From positions 30,990,141 through 31,054,140 of the forward strand of contig NC_087071.1 of assembly GCF_963678635.1 (NCBI RefSeq): a DNA stretch of 64,000 nt. The letters run 5' to 3'. Below the pieces are notes generated by a model, which was not told the origin of the DNA, did not search any database, and was given only the letters and a program-made list of their open reading frames with translations. Shown here in pieces: positions 46,530 to 57,900 of the stretch. A program made the position numbers and the translations under genes. The stretch is from Symsagittifera roscoffensis (lineage: Eukaryota > Xenacoelomorpha > Acoela > Convolutidae). The number at the start of each line of letters is the position of its first letter. The first letter of the stretch is position 1.

Positions 46530-49330
46530 CACAATTTTAGAAAGTTACGATCTCCAAAAGTTCACTTGAAGTATTTAATTTTTATTTGATGGACAAAATT
46601 GTCTTTTTTACTACACGAAAACGAATAATTTTTAAATAATTTGCGCATTTTTTTAAAGATTATACCCATCTGAGTTTTTGTTGAGATAAAAAAAGCTCAT
46701 TTGGATAAAAAAAAATTCAGAAACTGCCTTGAAACTTAAATAAAAACTTAGAAGGTTAAAATCGCCAAAAAGTGTCATGAAAAAGTTGTCTTTTTTACTT
46801 CATAAACTCTTTTTGAACGATTTGCGCAATTTTGTCAATTTCGTTTTGATTATACCCATCATAATTTTTCTTGAGCTAAATAAAAGACTCGTTTTTGTCA
46901 GCAATTGATTCGATAAATTTGACATACTTTTTGATTGGCTAAAAAAGCCAAAGCTATCCAATTTTGAGGTAGTTTTTCTGCAAAAACAACTTTCGCAAAA
47001 CAGAGTGCATCAAATAGTTTCTGCTGAAATCTTGTGTAAATTTCAGCTCATCTTTTTTTCACCTAACCGAACTTGAGAAAACCGCTTCTTAGTTTTCAAG
47101 CTTTTATGCTTTTTGTCCGTCTAATTCAAATTAGCACTGCATATTTTAAAGCTCACATTTCAGTAATTGTTATTGCTAGTAAGCAGTCAATTGCTACAGC
47201 AAACTTATTCAAGAAAAAGAAATGGGAAATAACTTTTGATCACTTTGATTTTCAGATGCCGCCAATCTTTTCGGCATCTTTTCGGACAAAAATCATAAAG
47301 ACATGAAAATTAAGAAGCGGTTTTCTCGAATGCGGTTAGGTGAAAAAAAAAGATGAGCCAAAACTTAAATAAGATTTCAGCAGAAACTATTTGATGCACT
47401 CTGTTTTGCAAAAGCTGTTTTGCAAAAAAGCTACCTCAAAAAACAAAAGCGATGCAAACAACTTTTGTTATGCAAAATGGTATTCTTGAATCTTTAGAGC
47501 TGTTTCAAAAATTCCAAACAGGAATAAAACATCTTTTAAAATTGAATGAAGCATATTTTTGTCTGACAAAACAATAGAGCTTTTGTCACGATTGGGTAAA
47601 CAGATTATCTGAGCCTGTTCGTGTAATTGTTGAGAAATCATCTGTGTTTTTTTTGCATAATAGTATCACAATATCACTTTAAATAATTTGAGAACACTTG
47701 TTTTTGTGAACATGGGTAATTTCAACTAAGGATTACATCTGTTTCTGGTTCATATAAAACAAATAGTTCTCTGAGAATCATTTGCTGGAAAATTTCAAAA
47801 AAACTAACTCTGCGTTATCAAGTTTGGCGTAGTTTGGCATCTAATAGTGAGTATCGATGCATTTTTGAAACTCAATTAATCAATTACAATTACGCTATTA
47901 CAACTGGTAGTTTTCTCAAAACTTTTCATTATGATATTTTTTTTTCACAGAAAAGAAGTATTGCATTTCCTACCAAAAATTTACAGCCCGCTTTGGAAAT
48001 CTTTAGAAAAACTGATTATAATTGAGTTTCATTGCCAGTCTTAAAAAAATGACAAAAAAATGATTGTAATCAATTTAAAATGAATTTTAATATTACTATT
48101 TTTCGAGGCAACAAAACCCATTTTAATTCTTTATAATGGATTTATTTTTCTCTTTTTTGAACAAGGACAAAAAACTTTATAATAGTTTTTTCCACTATTT
48201 TGAGACGTGATTTTCAACGCACAAAAAGTTTTTTCTACGTTTTAAAGTAAATTTTTGTGTTACTCAATAACTGAGCATTGTTCCTTTCAACATTTGCCCC
48301 CTAAAAACCACCCAATGTTTGCCCCTTTGCCCCCTTTGTAACCTTACCTCCACCGTCACCCACCTGAACCAATCCTGCCACCACCCGAAACTACACAAGT
48401 CCCCTCCCCACATGAAACCCGACTGATCCAACCCCTCCCTCATACACCCTACCAATGGATCAGTTGGAGGGGGGATGTTTCAGGTGGAGGGAGGTTGGTT
48501 CACTTGCGGGGGGGAGGTGGTTCAGGTGGGGGTGTCTCAGGTAGTCAGATGGGGGTGGTGATGGTGGTTCAGGTGTGGGGGGCAAAGGGGCAACTGTTGG
48601 GATGAGGAGGTTGTAGGGGCCCAAAGGGGTAAACGTTAGAGAGGTGTTTGACGCAGTCTTTTTGCAATTGAAATATAAGTTTAGGCCGTACACACGCTTT
48701 GCGAATGTAGTGTACACAATATACTTTGCAAAAAAAATAGGCCATACACTAGCTTTGCAAAGTTTCTGTTCTACTCATTTAATAAATGCACAAACTCTTG
48801 CAAATTTTTGCACCACGCAAAAAAAAACAAAGTGAAAAAAAATCCATTCTATGTGATTTTCTACTTATTTTATAACCCATTATAATGGATTTCAAATTAA
48901 ACTTTTTGCATTTTGTTTCGTTAAATATGTAAGAAAAATTGTATTTAAATCCATTTTTAGTCCATCTTTGTGTTGACAATGTTGACAAAATTCGAAATCA
49001 CAAAAAAAAATTTAAAAAAATTTTTCATTTTTCTCAGATCAGTAACTGTAAATTTGAAATGATTGGTGGTTACGCTGTAATCGTGACGTTACAATTTAAA
49101 AAATAGTTTTATAATATGTGGTGATTTAAGTACGGAATTTTGAGTTTTATAAAGGAAATTTAATTTTAATGTAGCTCCTAAAAAACTTCAATTTGAAAAG
49201 AAAATATCTCCATACTTTGTTTTTCAGATTCCTTCTAATATTGATAGAAAAGCTCAGTTGTCCGGCTTCCTTCCAAATGACAAAAGAAAGCCTTGCTTTT
49301 TTACCGAAGTGTTCTTCATACTCAAAAAAT
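46530..49330. repeat. Dispersed repeat family, further diverged copy
   Basis: Carries the same segment order as the 39.5-42.2 kb unit: AGAAAGTTACGATCTCC; AAATAGTTTCTGCTG; TTTTGTCCG; the ACATCTGTTTCTGGTTC region; the C/G-rich block 48290-48640; TTATAATGGATTTCAAATTA near 48879; and CGGCTTCCTTCCAAATGACA near 49260. It is substantially diverged and contains the inverted repeat above. Confidence 0.65.
46965..47430. repeat. Inverted repeat, ~160-bp arms
   Basis: The left arm (46965-47125: CAGAGTGCATCAAATAGTTT .. CACCTAACCG .. AAAACCGCTTCTTAGTTTTC) is matched in inverse orientation at 47275-47430 (GAAGCGGTTTTCTCGAATGC, CGGTTAGGTG, AAACTATTTGATGCACTCTG) at roughly 85% identity, with about 150 bp between the arms. 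The right arm is an inverted copy of the local dispersed repeat. Confidence 0.8.
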
Positions 49331-50408
49331 TCAATGTAAAGAGTACTATTTTTCAAAAGAAGCTAACCATTAAAAACTACTGATTCAGATAGTTTCCTTC
49401 AAAGAATAAAATTAGGAAGTTCGGTCTGATTGAATTGAAGTATGTTTGAGTAAAACAGCGTGCTCATTCAACACTTTTAAGGTCTTATGCACAAAACGGC
49501 CCAAAATCATTGTTTATATCTAGAATTAAAATTTATCCGCTCGAATTTGATTGGCTAATATTAGCCATTCAAACACAAGCAACATGTTCATGCTCAGGCA
49601 ATTCAATCAAAACTTTCAGCAGCTATAATATTAGCCGAAATTGTCAAAATATGAAACTGTAAGGAAAAATATTTTTTTTTTCAAGTAACTGAAATTTGGC
49701 CCGGACAGAAAACTCTTCGTAAAATGGCTTCAGCAGAACTTTTCTTTTTATTTTGGTAATTTCGGCAACAGTTTTATCTGCTTGAAATTTTAAACTAAAT
49801 GGCGAATTATGTTGTTTGGTATTGAGTGTCTGATTAGCCAATCAGATTCAAGCTTATTACTTTGAATTCAAGAAAGTTGTAGAGATACCGATGTGCCGTT
49901 CAGTGCATAAGGCACCCTTTTTGTAAGTTGCAGCCTTATTGAATTAAGTCACAACAGCTACTTGATGATACAACCTCATGTATGTTTCTTCTGTCCAAAG
50001 TTATGGAATTTTTGTTACGCTTTAACCTTAAGTGAATATCTTACTTAACTATTTATTATTGGAGCAAGAAACTGAGGCTTCAATTTCTTGTTCCAATTTG
50101 CAAAGTAAAAGATGGAGTGTTTGAGCTTGTGTTGATTTTTCTTCTCCCGGCAATATTTGTTTTTTTTTTTTGACGGATTTTGAAAAATTTTTTGACGGAT
50201 TTTGAAAATTTTTTCGAAAGTATTATTGTCCTGAAGTCGTTTTCAAACTGATACTTAGCGTGTGATCGTTTTCGTGCAAGTTTGGTGGTTAAAAACTGCC
50301 ATTTTACAATTTTGGTTTATTTAAGTTATTGCGCGATAAATTTTATGCTATTGACGCGTACGTGAAGATTTAATCCGTCTGGGAAATCTTTTCAAATTGA
50401 ATTGAGGC
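49331..50408. other. Spacer without recognised gene
   Basis: Contains a short tandem duplication of TTTTTGACGGATTTTGAAAA (50168-50212) and a segment (50330-50480) repeated at 51620-51770 (GTACGTGAAGATTT, GAAATCTTTTCAAATTGAA, GCTTGCCTATTGGTTT). Confidence 0.55.
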
Positions 50409-51089
50409 TTGCCTATTGGTTTATTTAATACTTGCTATATGCAAAAGATATCACTTTGTTCTTTACATAGCGTGGGGGGAGATGATTTTCAAAAAAAAAC
50501 ATTAAAAACGTTGTTAATGTCCTTGTTGATGGCTCTTGTGATGATTTTGACATTAAGTGCTTTTGTGGTGACCTCCGATACAGTGGCTTGTCGTCTTCTT
50601 TTTTCATTTGCCAGTCGGGTGTTCTCGGTCTATGTGGCTGGAATTTCACTGGATAATTTCATGAATATCGATACAAGACGGCAATTATCCATCAGTTTTT
50701 GTGGTGCTTTTGCCTCACGTGTCTTCCTTTTTAAGCTGATTCCAACCTGCTGCTTTTCTGTTCTGCGCTCAGGTTCCATTCTTAAAATCAGAGTTATGAT
50801 ATTTGTTTTGTTGATTTCTGTTGGGTCCGTCTCTGTACAGCTCATTGGAAAATTTAGTTCAGAGTTCGAACTTTCAAGCTCTCGTATTTTTAGCGAATGG
50901 GGTTCTTGGATATTTTTGCTGTCCCAATCAAAGATACGTCCTTTTGTTTTAGTCTGCTTAGACTCTTCGTTAATCGGCATCCACGTGTCTTGCTTTTTTC
51001 AGCATATGGATTTATTTTCTTTTTGCTCAGAAAAATTAATGTCGGAAGTGAACGACAATAATTTCTTAATCCATCTGATGAGTAGTTGA
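50409..51089 (+). other. 226-codon plus-strand open frame, probably antisense
   Basis: The longest uninterrupted frame outside the Gag gene. Its product is hydrophobic and Ser/Leu/Val-rich (MALVMILTLSAFVVTSDTVA, VMIFVLLISVGSVSVQLIG). It lies opposite the minus-strand module, whose frames have a more protein-like charged composition. The other copies of the module keep this frame only in pieces (42407-42625, 45521-45739, 52700-52894). I therefore regard it as an antisense shadow, but a real multi-pass membrane product cannot be excluded. Confidence 0.35.
50515..50980 (-). pseudogene. Recurrent module copy 3, downstream segments
   Basis: The 116-codon minus frame 50630-50980 (PINEESKQTKTKGRIFDWD, PERRTEKQQVGISLKRKT) ends in TAG. 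The same frame reopens immediately with NTRLANEKRRRQATVSEVTT and KALNVKIITRAINKDINN to about 50515. An in-frame stop between two conserved segments suggests decay or two separate products. Confidence 0.4.
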
Positions 51090-51292
51090 AACTGACTTTG
51101 ACTTTTGTGATCAGTGGTATTAATTGTAAATCTTTTTCGCTATAGGTGGTTTTTGAGGGTTTTACTTACAAAATCCTCCTCCCCTCACTAATAGCTCTAG
51201 TTCATTTGCTGAGTTTTTCTCCAGCTTGTATTTGATTATCTTGTTGCGTAGGATACAAGTACCCGCCCAGGTGAGTTTTGTTCTTATAAAGA
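50890..51292 (-). CDS. Candidate two-exon gene in recurrent module, copy 3
   Basis: On the minus strand, exon 1 (about 51170-51292) contains TWAGTCILRNKIIKYKLEKN and ELELLVRGGGF and ends at a perfect GTAAGT donor. After a ~95-bp intron ending CATCAG, exon 2 (51074 down to 50890) continues in the matching phase with GLRNYCRSLPTLIFLSKKKI and LKQKDVSLIGTAKISKNPIR, ending in TAA. The upstream start is not located; an acceptor ATAG lies just above. The product is basic, with no domain recognised. A second frame in exon 2 (50630-50980, 116 codons) is open and conserved across copies, so which frame is real is uncertain. Copy 4 keeps exon 2 but loses one base in exon 1. Confidence 0.4.
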
Positions 51293-51749
51293 CCTATGTC
51301 TGATTATATGTCTCAGGTTTTGTCAACACGCCCACTTTACTGATACTTTTCTACAAAAATTAATAATTTGTCAAAGTTCTTTTTTATTGCCAAATTTTCA
51401 GCATTTTTTTTGTTTTCACTGGTTCGGAGTTTCTTGCTCCAATTTTCGGAGCCAATTTGCGAGTGATTGTGCTCGTGGTGATTTTTCTTCTCAAGACAAT
51501 TTTGATTTTTTACTAAAAATTTTTGACAGATTTTTAAAAACACTTTCGGATGCTTTTGTTGCCTTGAAGTCAATGTCAAACAGATACTTTGCGCGTGGTC
51601 TGTTTTGTTAATTTAAGTTACTGTGCGATATATTTTATGCTATTAATGCGTACGTGAAGATTTGCCCGTCTGAGAAATCTTTTCAAATTGAACTGAAGCT
51701 TGCCTATTGGTTTTTTTAATACTTGATATATGAAAAATTTATCACTTTG

Positions 51750-51782
51750 TTCTTTATCTAGCGTGGGGGGGGGGGGGGGGTG
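51750..51782. repeat. Poly-G run of about 16 bases
   Basis: GCGT followed by an uninterrupted G run at 51765-51780. At the equivalent place in the related copy (50473-50478) the run is only six bases, so the tract has expanded. Confidence 0.85.
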
Positions 51783-52321
51783 CTTATCAAAAGAACCTAG
51801 AAAATGTTTTATCTCTTTTGAAAGTTTGTCAATTCAATTTTTTTTATGCGAAAACTTTTCCATAGATTTTAAGAAATATTCGGAACATCCAGAATTTTAC
51901 CCTGATACATGCAGTCTTGTTTGTTTTTTATCGTTAACTGAATTGTTTCAAATGAAATTGCTATGATGCAATTTTGAATTTTGAGCTTCGTTAAGTAATT
52001 CAGTAAAATTGATAGTTACTTCTAATTTAACCAGTATTTGATAACCTCAATTCAATTAAAATCTGGTACGGACATTTTTCAACCAAAAAATTTCCTCTAA
52101 ATTTGAAACGCATGCAAATTTTTCAAAACATTTTTTGTCTTAAGGGAAACATGTTTTAGCTATTTTTTTCGATTTTTGTTAAGTATATGCCTGAAACTTT
52201 TTTTTCAACCAAAAGTGATGTGATGCATTTTAAAAAAATTTTTTTATTCACGCATTTTTTAAACTTTGAGCTTCGTTAAGTAATTCAGTAAAATTGATAG
52301 TTACTTCTATTTTAACCAATA

Positions 52322-53165
52322 TTTGATAACCTCCCAGTTTCGTGCCGGGACGAAATGTATCAGAGGCTTTATGTTCATGTCCTTTTTGATAGCTCTTCCC
52401 ATGAATTTTGAAGTAACTGCTTTTGTAGTGACCTCCGACACAATTGCGTGTCGTCCTTGTATTTGATAGTCGGCTGCTCGTAGTCTAGGTGGCTGGAATT
52501 TTGCTGAATATCGTTACCAGACGGTAACTACCCACCAGCTTTTGTGGTGATTATGGCTCACGTGTCCCCTTTTTCAGTTGATTCCAATCTGCCTTTTTTG
52601 TTTTGCTTTCCTTTCGTAATCCTGGTTTAGTGCTGTTCATTTTGTTAACCTCTGTTAGGTCTGTCTTTTTCCAGTTGAATTGGCAATTTAGTTAAGAATT
52701 TGAAATTTCAACCTCTCGTGTTTTTGCGAATGAGGTTCATGGATAATTTTGCCGTCCCAATCGAAGATACGTCCTTCTGTTTTAGTCTGCTTAGACTCTT
52801 CGTTAATCCGCATCCACGTTTCTTGCTTTTTTCAGCATATGGATTTATTTTCTTTTTGCTCAAAAAATTTAATGTCGGAAGTGAACGACAATAATGTCTT
52901 AATTCATCTGATTAGTAGTTGAAACTGACTTTGACTTTTGTGATCAGTGGTATTAATTGTAAGTCTTTTTCGCTATAGGTGGTTTTTGAGGGTTTTACTT
53001 ACAAAACCCTCCTCCCCTCACTAATAGCTCTAGTTCATTTGCTGAGTTTTCTCCAGCTTGTATTTGATTATCTTGTTGCGTAGGATACAAGTACCCGCCC
53101 AGGTGAGTTTTGTTCTTATGAAGACCTATGTCTGATTATATGTCTCAGGTTTTGTCAACACTAGC
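52322..53165 (-). pseudogene. Recurrent unidentified coding module, copy 4
   Basis: The most diverged copy, but it keeps the same protein segments on the minus strand: RSLPTLNFLSKKKINPYAEK; INEESKQTKTEGRIFDWDGK; and RHAIVSEVTTKAVTSKFMGR with IHFVPARNWEVIKYW (52322-52480). Amino-acid segments survive while indels disrupt the frames (for example one base lost in exon 1 near 53053). Upstream 52996-53160 is almost identical to 51170-51330. Confidence 0.45.
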
Positions 53166-53257
53166 AGTTTACTAACAATTTGATATCAATTTTACTATTA
53201 TGTAAAAATTGTTTTTATGAACCCATTTTAAGTACCCGAGTCGAGATTTTTTACCTA

Positions 53258-53800
53258 ATTTGTAGCAAGATTTGAGCGGTTTGAGCGGTTTTTTTAGACA
53301 ATTACGCTCAAAATCTTGCTTCAAAATGAGCGGTTTGAGCGGTTTTTGAACGGTTTATCTAAAAAAACCGCTCAAAAACCGCGCAAGATTTGAACGGTTT
53401 TGAGCGGTTTATCTAAAAAAACCGCTCAAAAACCGCGCAAGATTTGAACGCTAAACCGCTAAAAACCGTTCAAATCTTGCGCGGTTTTTGAGCGGTTTTT
53501 TTAGATAAACCGTTCAAAAACCGCTCATTTTGAAGCAAAATTTTGAGCGTAATTAACTAAAAAAAAAACGCTCAAACCGCTCAAATCTTGCGCGGTTTTT
53601 GAGCGGTTTTTTTAAGATAAACCGTTCAAAAACCGCTCAAACCGCTCATTTTGAAACAAGATTTTGAGCGTAATTGTCTAAAAAAACCGATCAAACCGCT
53701 CAAATCTTGCGCGGTTTTTTTAGATAAACCGTTCAAAAACCGCTCATTTTGAAGCAAGATTTTGAGCGTAATTGTCTAAAAAAACCGCTCAAATTGCTCA
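53258..53800. repeat. GAGCGGTTT / AAACCGCTC palindromic repeat cluster
   Basis: Dozens of GAGCGGTTT and AAACCGCTC motifs in both orientations around an axis near 53450. They are embedded in a longer unit of AGATAAACCGTTCAAAAACC, GCTCATTTTGAAGCAAGATT and TTGAGCGTAATTGTCTAAAA, which recurs three times in the right arm (53460-53800). The left arm is the inverse. The block could fold into one long hairpin. Confidence 0.88.
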
Positions 53801-54054
53801 AATCTTACATATTTTCCTGTGGTTATTTTGCTCGAGCATTTGAAAAAAGTCGCTCACATTGTTTTTGGTCAAGACATCGAAAAAAATATTGCTTGATTTG
53901 AGAACGGTTAAGTACTTTGTTTAAATTGTAGATGATATTTCAACTGCAAATTAGCGTGGGTTGACCAAAAATGCGTATCCTACAATTTCCATATATGAAA
54001 AAATGCTTGTCCTCTAATTCTTTACAGTTTCATAGACTCAGAAAATTGTTTAAA

Positions 54055-54270
54055 AAACTCTAGGATAAGAGTTTTTTCATATATATGAAATTGTAGAATA
54101 AACATTTTTTCATAAATTGAAATTGTAGGATAAAGATTTTTTCATATATGGAAATTGTAGGATAAACATTTTTTCCTAAATGGAAATTGTAAGACAAGCA
54201 TTTTTTCATATATGGAAATTGTACGATAAGCATTTTTTCATATATGGAAACTGTAAGATAAGCATTTTTT
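54055..54270. repeat. ~40-bp minisatellite with an inverted copy upstream
   Basis: Five to six units of TATATGGAAATTGTAGGATA + AGCATTTTTTCA, at about 40-bp spacing. An inverted copy (TATCCTACAATTTCCATATA, then TGAAAAAATGCTTGTCC) lies at 53977-54012, giving a further potential hairpin. Confidence 0.85.
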
Positions 54271-54392
54271 GGAAACTCACATGAGGCTCAATTAACGTTT
54301 AAACTTACCCATAAGACGTGCAATCTCTGAACAGAGATGAGAACCAACAGAAAAATCAGAGGGTTTTAGAGGTTGGAACCTCAAACTCTTCA

Positions 54393-54588
54393 TTATCTGT
54401 AGGCAAGTCTCCTCAACTCTTGAGAGAGCAAAAATTTCCTAAGCCTACTCCTAGATAAACCAAAACCATGAGGGAGGAGTTGCCTCAAACGCCAAAAAAC
54501 CTGTTTTCCTGATGGAAACATTCTCCAAGCATACATACTCCAGTTGTGATCCGCAAGTTCTGTCATCAGTTTAAATTCATTTCCTATT
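54393..54588 (-). CDS. Possible terminal exon, unidentified
   Basis: Minus-strand frame following a poly-pyrimidine TTTAATAG acceptor, with protein-like composition (MTELADHNWSMYAWRMFPSG, KQVFWRLRQLLPHGFGLSRS) and ending in a stop at 54393. No family is recognised and no partner exon was found. Confidence 0.25.
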
Positions 54589-54679
54589 AAAAAAAAAATT
54601 TTACACGTGCGAGAAAACAGAAAATATTCAACACATAAGTAATTAATGTTCATTGATATGATTTCTGATCCAAATTCAG

Positions 54680-54925
54680 AACTACTCGAATGCAAAAAAA
54701 TCAACTTTTAACGCCGTCATCGGAATCATATATGAGATTACTGGGTCAGAAGTGAGCCAAGCGACGGCGCTCAGAAGTAGAATACTGTACTGATTTTTCA
54801 ATGTAAAATAGGGCAGTAATGGGCTTCTCGGCGCCATCGATTGGCTGACTTCCGACCCAGTCATCTCATTTAAGATTCCGATGGTGGCCTTAAAAGTTGA
54901 CATTTCTGCATAGGTCAGTTGTACA
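54680..54925. repeat. ~240-bp near-perfect foldback (hairpin) element
   Basis: The left arm contains CATCGGAATCATATATGAGA, TTACTGGGTCAGAAGTGAGC and GACGGCGCTCAGAAG. The right arm is its inverse: CTTCTCGGCGCCATCGATTG, GCTGACTTCCGACCCAGTCA, TCTCATTTAAGATTCCGATG. Identity is about 85% over more than 90 bp per arm, with a very short loop around 54795-54815. This resembles a foldback MITE or a hairpin-RNA precursor. Frames through it are artefacts. Confidence 0.85.
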
Positions 54926-54965
54926 ATTAAGCTGTTAATATTTGAAAACACTGAAATTAAAAACT

Positions 54966-57900
54966 AAGCACTCCCAGGTGCCAATAACAAGTAAAACAAT
55001 GCATTATCAGTCCCAAAAAGGCAGCGCTGTCTTTCAAACTTATGAAAACTTAAGGAATGTCTGATAGTCAAAACCAAAAAGAAAAAACTGCCAGTACTGT
55101 GACGACAATTTTTTCGGACGAAAAATCACCACAGCGCAATTTCGCTTCTGCAACAATCGCTAACCCAGGAGACCTGATGAATCGAACAACAATTAACACA
55201 TCAAGATGACTTAACTAGCAACACAATTTCCTGAAAAACGAAAAAAAATTGTACCACAAAAGATCGCATCAAGGATAAACACAAAAAATGACTCAGAAAC
55301 ATAACGACCAAAATCAAAAACTTAGTACTCCCATGAACCGTTAGCATACCCACAAGGCATTAACAACCCAAAAAATGTCGCTGTCTATTTCAAAGATGTC
55401 AAAACTGAAAAAAACATTCAGTAGCCAAGACCAGAAGCCATTGAAAACTACCAATTTGTGATAACTTTATTGAAACAAAAACACACCAGCGCAAATTCGC
55501 TAAAGCACCGACCGCTACCCCAGTCGATTTGAACAAATGAATAAAAATGAGCACATCGAAATGATAATATCAGCCAGACACTGTGATCAAAAATGGAAAA
55601 ACTTGTAATGAGAAAAACCGCATCACTGATAGACACATAAAAAGACATGATTCCACAGAAAAAAGCTGAAATTATTTATTAAGCACTCCCAGGTAACATC
55701 AACAAGTAAAAAAAGCATTATCAACCCCAAAAAGGCTGCTCTGTCTTTCAAATTTATGAAAGCAAGGAAAGTCTGTTAGTCAAGACCAAAAAGAAAGAAA
55801 AACTGCCAGTACTGTGACAATTTTTTTCGGACAAAAAATCACCACACCGCAAATTCGCTTCTGCAACGATCGCTAACCCAGTAGAAATGATGAATTGTAC
55901 AACAATGAACACATCAAGATGACTTAACTAGCCACACAGGGTCCTGAAAAATGAAAAAACTTGTACCACAAAAGATCGCATGAATGATAAACACAAAAAA
56001 TGACATTTCAGAAACAGACCAAAATCAAAAACTTAGTACTGCCATGAACTGTCAGCAAACCCACAACGCATTAACAGCCCAAAAAAATGTCGCTATGTGT
56101 TTCAAAGATGTCAAAACTGAAGAAACATTCAGTAGCCAAGACCAGAACCTAGTGGAAACTACCAATTTGTGACGACAACTTTTTTCGGACAAAAAACCGT
56201 CACAGCGCAAATCCGCTTCTGCAACGATCGCTAAGTCAGTAGAATCGATGAATGGAGCAACAATGAACACATCAAGATTTTTTAAAAGCTACACTCTGTC
56301 CTGAAAAATGAAAAAATTGGTACCACAAAAAATCGCATCAAGGATGAAAACAAAAAATGAAATATTTCAGAAACATGAAGACGAAAATCAAAAACGTAGT
56401 ACTCCCATGAATTTTCAGCATACCCACAACGCATTTACAACCCAAAAAAGCGTCGCTGTCTTTTTCAAAAATGTCAAAACTGAAGAAACATTCAGTAGCC
56501 AAGACCAGAAGCTAGTGGTAACTACCAATTTGTGATAACTTTAGAGACAAAAACACTCCAGTTCAAATTCGCTAAAGCACCGACCGCTACCCCAGTCGAT
56601 TTGAATAAATGAATAAAAATGAGCACATCGAAACGATAATATCAGCCAGACACTGTGATCAAAAATGGAAAAACTTGTAACGAGAAAAACCGCATCACTG
56701 ATAGACACATAAAAAGACATGATATCAGAGAAAAAAGCTGAAATTATTTATTAAGCACTCCCAGGTAACATCAACAAGTAAAAAAAGCATTGACAACCCC
56801 AAAAAGGCTGCTCTGTCTTTCAAATTTATGAAAAAAAGGAATGTCTGGTAGTCAAGACCTAAAAGAAAGAAAAACTGCCAGTACTGTGACAATTTTTTTC
56901 GGACAAAAAATCACCACAGCGCAATTTCGCTTCTGCAACAATCGCTAACCCAGGAGACCTGATGAATCGAACAACAATTAACACATCAAGATGACTTAAC
57001 TAGCAACACAATGTCCTGAAATACGAAAAAAAAATGTACCACAAAAGATCGCATCAAGGATAAACACAAAAAATGACTCAGAAACATAACGACCAAAATC
57101 AAAAACTTAGTACTCCCATGAACTGTCAGCAAACCCACAACGCAGTAACAACCCAAAAAAAATGTCGCTGTGTATTTCAAAGATGTCAAAACTGAAGAAA
57201 CATTCAGTAGCCAAGACCAGAAGCTAGTGGAAACTACCAATTTGTGACGACAACTTTTTTCGGACAAAAAACCATCACAGCGCAAATCCGCTTCTGCAAC
57301 GATCGCTAAGTCAGTAGAATCGATGAATGGAGCAACAATGAACACATCTAGATTTTTAAACAAGCCACACACTGTCCTGAAAAATGAAAAAGTTTGTACA
57401 ACAAAATATCGCATCAAGGATGAAAACAAAAAATGAAACATTTCAGAAACATAAAGACGAAAATCAAAAACGTAGTACTCCCATGAATCTTCAGCATACC
57501 CACAACGCATTTACAAGCCAAAGAAGCGTCGCTGTCTATTTCAGAAATGTCAAAACTGAAGAAACATTCAGTAGCTAAGACCAGAAGCTAGTGGTAACTA
57601 CCAATTTGTGATAACTTTAGAGACAAAAACACTCCAGTTCAAATTCGCTAAAGCACCGACCGCTACCCCAGTCGATTTGAATAAATGAATAAAAATGAGC
57701 ACATCGAAACGATAATATCAGCCAGACACTGTGATCAAAAATGGAAAAACTTGTAACGAGAAAAACCACATCACTGATAGACACATAAAAAGACATGATT
57801 CCACAGAAAAAAACTGAAAACAATTATTAAGCACTCCCAGGTAACATCAACAAGAAAAAATGCAATATCAACCCCAAAAAGGCAGCTCTGTCTTTCAAGT

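Noticed and set aside
54682-54951. 89-codon minus-strand frame
   Set aside because: It lies wholly inside the near-perfect hairpin, so its sequence is dictated by the palindrome.
56986-57510. 174-codon minus-strand frame in the satellite, and 125-codon frame at 59004-59381
   Set aside because: The repeat period is close to a multiple of three, so frames persist by structure. The product changes between monomers and is hydrophobic without a domain.
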